Assembly (NCBI GenBank): GCA_019307165.1
Contig: JAFDKD010000298.1
Coordinates: 1-7,311 of the forward strand
Direction: 5' to 3'
DNA from: Deltaproteobacteria bacterium
GTDB lineage: Bacteria; Desulfobacterota; DSM-4660; Desulfatiglandales; Desulfatiglandaceae
DNA: 7,311 bases
Each line of letters opens with the position of its first letter. Within the stretch, counting starts at the first letter, position 1. Below, one piece after another: positions 5,161 to 7,311 of this stretch. Both the position numbers and the translations under genes were made by a program. The notes beneath the pieces were generated by a model. It worked only from the letters and a program-made list of their open reading frames with translations, was not told the DNA's origin and did no database searches.

Positions 5161-5184
5161 GGCTGAGGTTGAGGTTAAGGTTGA
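5161..5184. repeat. GGTTRA hexamer array, four units
   Basis: GGCTGA, GGTTGA, GGTTAA and GGTTGA, then GCG. It corresponds to 3285-3314 with one unit fewer and with the same neighbours on both sides. A GCTTCGC word (5143-5149) lies just before it. Confidence 0.8.
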
Positions 5185-5234
5185 GCGATAGGTGAAACGT
5201 TGCCGGCTCAAAACATATTGGACCCGGCGTCGTC

Positions 5235-5297
5235 CGCCTGAGGCGAACTATGCCGCGGCAAGCAGGATTTATCCGCCTTCGCCAGCGGCTACGGCGG
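5235..5297. repeat. Two GC-rich stem-loops
   Basis: CGCC-TGA-GGCG (5235-5245), and a larger one with outer stem CCGCC/GGCGG (5273-5277 with 5293-5297) and inner stem GCC/GGC (5281-5283 with 5287-5289). They lie where spacer 3 has its plain ACAGGAT array. Function unknown. Confidence 0.5.
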
Positions 5298-5310
5298 GAC
5301 AGGCAGGATG

Positions 5311-5394
5311 TTACAGGATATTTTGTCTCTCGCCCGCTTGCCCCACAGGGCGGGGGCCGCGCTCAAGGCGCAAAGATCGCCAAGAACAAGGGAA
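5311..5394. repeat. 84-bp direct repeat, copy A
   Basis: From TTACAGGATATTTTGTCTCT to the end of CAAGAACAAGGGAA, this segment is identical to 6903-6985 except that a G-run is one base longer. It contains GCCC-CACA-GGGC and GCGC-TCAAG-GCGC mini-stems and ends in 9-bp words (GCGCAAAGA, TCGCCAAGA) that are the reverse complement of the TTTGCGATC/TTGGTGAGA repeat at 5591-5608. The two copies flank the aminotransferase gene in the same orientation. Confidence 0.9.
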
Positions 5395-5421
5395 TATACA
5401 ACTTGATGGAGATCGGCAAGA

Positions 5422-5454
5422 CCCCGCGAAGCGGGGCCCAGTGCGGAGCACCGG
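5422..5454. repeat. Double GNA-triloop mini-hairpin (copy 3)
   Basis: CCCCGC-GAA-GCGGGG (5422-5436) and, one base after, a 17-nt stem-loop at 5438-5454 with a GGA loop and one A-C mismatch. The lead-in GGAGATCGGCAAGA and the trailing ACGATGGGAATACCA match copies 1 and 2. Confidence 0.8.
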
Positions 5455-5544
5455 CAACGATGGGAATACCAGTGTGAAAAAATGGACTTGTCAATTTTTT
5501 CATCTCGGTATTTCCATCGTGTCTTTGCCGGTCTCATCTTCTTT

Positions 5545-5610
5545 ATCCGTGTTCATCCATGTGATCCGTGGTTGATGCCCTTATCTTTTCTTTGCGATCT
5601 TGGTGAGAGA
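5545..5610. repeat. ATCCGTG and TTTGCGATC arrays beside the aminotransferase stop
   Basis: ATCCGTGTTC, ATCCATGTG and ATCCGTGG (5545-5571) are followed by TTATCTTTTC and the 9-bp units TTTGCGATC and TTGGTGAGA (5591-5608). The order is the same as beside the fcl stop, and the array ends 16 bp before the stop codon of the aminotransferase gene. Confidence 0.75.
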
Positions 5611-5625
5611 AACCTGGCCCATCCA

Positions 5626-6840
5626 TTACCCCAGTATCTTTTTCACCTCATCGATCACATAAGCGAGCTGATCATCGGTCATGGCGGAAAAAATGGGCAG
5701 GCTGACGCAGCGATGGAACACCCATTCCGAGTTGGGAAACATTTCGGGCGTGAGGTGGTAGGTATCGCGGTAGTAGGACATGCGGTGAAGGGGAATGTAG
5801 TGCACCCCGGCGCCGATATGCCTTTCCTTCAGACCGGCCACAAATCCGTCCCTGCTCAGGCCGTTTCGCGTGTCCTTCTCCTCCAGCAACACCACGAACA
5901 AATGCCATGAATGGTCCTCCATGGAACAGCGGGGCCTGGGAAGCACAAGACCGGGGATATCTTTCAGCTGGTCCAGATAGGCCTGTGCGATCGCCTGGCG
6001 CCGTTGCCTGAACCGCGACGCTTTCTTGAGTTGCTCAAGGCCGATAGCCGCTGCCAGATCGGGCATGTTGTACTTGAAGCCGGGGGCCACCACGTCATAA
6101 GCCCACTGAGAAACGGGCTCCGCGTATCGATTCCAGACGTCCCTGTCAATGCCGTGAAGCCTCATGACGCGGGCCCGTTTGGCCACGGCATCGTCGTCCG
6201 TTGCCAGCATCCCGCCCTCGCCGGTGGTGATGGTTTTGTTGGCGTAAAAGCTGAAGCAAGTGACATCCCCGATGGACCCGATCGTTCGGCCGTTGTCCAT
6301 AGCCCGTTTGCTTCCCCGCCCGCGATAAACCGCCGGAAAGGCGTGGGCCGCATCCTCCACCACCTTGACCCCGAGATCCGCACTCCGGTCCATGATGCCG
6401 TCCATGGGACAGGGGTGTCCGGCAAAATGAACAGGAAGGATGGCCTTTACCTTTTCCGGCCCGGATTTTGATTGTGCCGCCTGGAGCGCACTGCCGATGA
6501 GGGCGGCATCGATGCAGAAGGTTTCCCGGTCGCAGTCCACAAAAAGCGGGTCCGCTCCCAGGTATCGGACCACTTCTGCAGTGGCCGTAAAGGTATGGAC
6601 CGGAACGAGCACCCGATCCCCCGGGCCCACGCCGACGGCCTCCAGGGCGAGGTGCAGGGCTGCGGTGGCCGAGTTGACGGCAACACAATGTCGGGCCCCG
6701 ACAACCTCGGCAAATCGCCGTTCGAATTCAAAAGTCTTGGCGCCGGTAGTCAGCCACCCGCTCCGGATGACTTCGGCTGCCGCGCGGATTTCCTCTTCTC
6801 CGCATTCGGGGAGGGCGAGGGGGACGGTTATGGGTTTCAT
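5626..6840 (-). CDS. DegT/DnrJ/EryC1/StrS-family sugar aminotransferase
   Basis: A cytoplasmic PLP-dependent enzyme that adds an amino group, usually from glutamate, to a keto group of a nucleotide sugar. The 404 residues include SGWLTTGAKTFEFE (27-40), NSATAALHLAL (56-66), the cofactor-binding EDAAHA (162-167) and FSFYANKTITTGEGGM (196-211), in which Lys202 should form the Schiff base. APGFKYNMPDLAAAIGLEQL (252-271), DHSWHLFVV (309-317), GAGVHYIPLH (343-352) and CVSLPIFSAMTDDQ (378-391) complete the fold. The layout resembles the ArnB/PseC group of sugar 4-aminotransferases more than the 3-aminotransferases. A few extra residues around 174-187 make it slightly longer than ArnB. The substrate is unknown: because gmd is nearby, GDP-4-keto-6-deoxymannose (giving GDP-perosamine) is possible but unproven. 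An AGGAA nine bases before the ATG supports the start. It is the first gene of the set in this window. Confidence 0.93.
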   Translation of the reverse strand: MKPITVPLALPECGEEEIRAAAEVIRSGWLTTGAKTFEFERRFAEVVGARHCVAVNSATAALHLALEAVGVGPGDRVLVPVHTFTATAEVVRYLGADPLFVDCDRETFCIDAALIGSALQAAQSKSGPEKVKAILPVHFAGHPCPMDGIMDRSADLGVKVVEDAAHAFPAVYRGRGSKRAMDNGRTIGSIGDVTCFSFYANKTITTGEGGMLATDDDAVAKRARVMRLHGIDRDVWNRYAEPVSQWAYDVVAPGFKYNMPDLAAAIGLEQLKKASRFRQRRQAIAQAYLDQLKDIPGLVLPRPRCSMEDHSWHLFVVLLEEKDTRNGLSRDGFVAGLKERHIGAGVHYIPLHRMSYYRDTYHLTPEMFPNSEWVFHRCVSLPIFSAMTDDQLAYVIDEVKKILG

Positions 6841-6847
6841 TGCTCAG

Positions 6848-6875
6848 GATTCCTGGTTCTTCGTTCCTGGTTAAG
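6848..6875. repeat. Short heptad array upstream of the aminotransferase
   Basis: GATTCCT, GGTTCTT, CGTTCCT and GGTTAAG in 7-bp steps, related to the GTTCYTN units at 3178-3226 and 5087-5107. It starts seven bases upstream of the start codon. Confidence 0.65.
6850..6854 (-). promoter_or_regulatory. Aminotransferase Shine-Dalgarno in a repeat unit
   Basis: AGGAA on the minus strand, nine bases before the ATG at 6840. It is the reverse complement of the TTCCT of the heptad GATTCCT (6848-6854), so again the ribosome-binding site belongs to a repeat. Confidence 0.55.
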
Positions 6876-6894
6876 ACAGAATTCACACGGTTAT

Positions 6895-6913
6895 ACAGGA
6901 TCTTACAGGATAT
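6895..6913. repeat. ACAGGAT array, spacer 5
   Basis: ACAGGATCTT and ACAGGATAT, leading into the 84-bp repeat. The preceding AGACAGAATTCACACGG looks like a diverged start of the AGACAGGATTAACAGG arm. Confidence 0.6.
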
Positions 6914-6985
6914 TTTGTCTCTCGCCCGCTTGCCCCACAGGGCGGGGCCGCGCTCAAGGCGCAAAGATCGCCAAGAACAAGGGAA
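6903..6985. repeat. 84-bp direct repeat, copy B
   Basis: Same sequence and orientation as 5311-5394 apart from one G fewer in the G-run. It lies upstream of the aminotransferase gene, while copy A lies downstream. Open reading frames over both copies encode the same peptide (CLSPACPTGRG), an effect of the repeat, not a shared protein domain. Confidence 0.9.
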
Positions 6986-6994
6986 AATATTCAC

Positions 6995-7021
6995 CACAGA
7001 GACCACAGAGAGCGCAGAGAG
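6995..7021. repeat. CACAGAGAN 9-bp array
   Basis: CACAGAGAC, CACAGAGAG and CGCAGAGAG in exact 9-bp phase. It is the reverse-complement orientation of the CTCTGTGAN arrays at 547-573 and 3656-3682, so this family also has a left-arm and a right-arm form. Confidence 0.75.
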
Positions 7022-7047
7022 TAAAAAGGTTAGGGATCGACCGGGAA

Positions 7048-7088
7048 ACCCGCTGTGCGGGTCGACCCAATGAGGCCATATTGGGTCG
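7048..7088. repeat. Double hairpin (copy 4, diverged)
   Basis: ACCCGC-TGT-GCGGGT (7048-7062) is immediately followed by a hairpin at 7063-7088 with a perfect 9-bp stem CGACCCAAT/ATTGGGTCG. The lead-in (GACCGGGAAACCCGC) and the trailing segment ending CCAAGAGACC align with the other copies. The second stem has quite different bases from copies 1-3, yet still pairs. Confidence 0.75.
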
Positions 7089-7103
7089 GCATGAGACTGC
7101 CAA

Positions 7104-7204
7104 GAGACCAGAGTCTAGAGATGAAATGGCGTTATTCGTTATTTGTTGTCAGTTAATCGTTATTAGGGAAAGACTAGAGACCAGAGTCGAGAGACCAGAG
7201 GGCA
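7104..7204. repeat. Heptad arrays, spacer 5
   Basis: GAGACCA, GAGTCTA and GAGATGA (7104-7124). Then, after a short step, GTTATTC, GTTATTT, GTTGTCA, GTTAATC, GTTATTA, GGGAAAG and ACTAGAG (7131-7179), overlapping into GAGACCA, GAGTCGA, GAGACCA and GAGGGCA (7177-7204). The GTTATTA-GGGAAAG junction is the same as at 4951-4964. Confidence 0.85.
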
Positions 7205-7218
7205 GAGTTCCTGTCTTC

Positions 7219-7231
7219 GCTGCTTCGCAGC
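7219..7231. repeat. GCTGC-TTC-GCAGC mini-hairpin
   Basis: A perfect 5-bp stem with a TTC loop; the minus strand reads GCGAAGC at its tip. It resembles the hairpins at 1661-1675 and 5031-5039. Confidence 0.65.
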
Positions 7232-7247
7232 TACGCCACGGCAAGCA

Positions 7248-7282
7248 GATGACGGAAGTCAGAAAGCAGAGGACAGAACCAA
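7248..7282. repeat. Heptad block at right edge
   Basis: GATGACG, GAAGTCA, GAAAGCA, GAGGACA and GAACCAA in 7-bp phase, followed by TGCCGATATTTTG; the block at 1909-1951 likewise ends ATGCCGAT. No gene is visible between 6841 and the right edge. Confidence 0.7.
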
Positions 7283-7311
7283 TGCCGATATTTTGAACTG
7301 CCAAGCGAGCT

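Noticed and set aside
6472..7296. Plus-strand open frame of 274 codons crossing the aminotransferase start and the right spacer
   Set aside because: Half is antisense to the aminotransferase and the rest is translated repeats; no coherent protein and no ribosome-binding site.

Overview
The window looks like part of a surface-polysaccharide locus from a Gram-negative bacterium. The gene content (GDP-L-fucose synthesis, a sugar aminotransferase, a Wzy/WaaL-type membrane protein) and the style of the O-antigen ligase-like protein and of the spacer repeats remind me of environmental sulfate-reducing Desulfobacterota. That placement is an impression, not a demonstrated fact.

All genes lie on the minus strand, so transcription runs from high to low coordinates. 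In that order they are: a DegT/DnrJ/EryC1-family PLP aminotransferase (6840-5626), an O-antigen ligase/polymerase-like membrane protein (4932-3694), GDP-mannose 4,6-dehydratase gmd (3172-2048), GDP-L-fucose synthase fcl (1580-633), and the first 20 codons of a probable membrane protein leaving the left edge (61-1). Gmd and Fcl together turn GDP-mannose into GDP-L-fucose. The aminotransferase would supply an amino sugar, and the Wzy_C-type protein would polymerise glycan or ligate it to lipid A core or a protein.

The unusual part is the space between genes. Each gene is separated from the next by roughly 470-690 bp with no credible coding sequence, where polysaccharide clusters are normally tightly packed. 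These five spacers (62-632, 1581-2047, 3173-3693, 4933-5625, 6841-7311) are built from the same short-word repeat modules in nearly the same order. On the plus strand, starting next to the start codon of the left gene, the order is: strict 7-bp tandem arrays (GTTCCTN, GATNCTN, GAGNCNA, GTTATTN); a GGTTRA hexamer array; a 9/10-bp array of ACAGGATTA type; a double mini-hairpin with GNA triloops; another heptad block; then 9-bp arrays of ATCCGTGTN, ATCCTGTTN and CTCTGTGAN type, ending against the stop codon of the right gene. Several 9-bp families occur in one orientation on the left of a spacer and reverse-complemented on the right, so the spacers look like large imperfect inverted repeats. Ribosome-binding sites of at least two genes lie inside the heptad arrays. 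No tRNA, rRNA, CRISPR array, transposase or convincing rho-independent terminator is visible.
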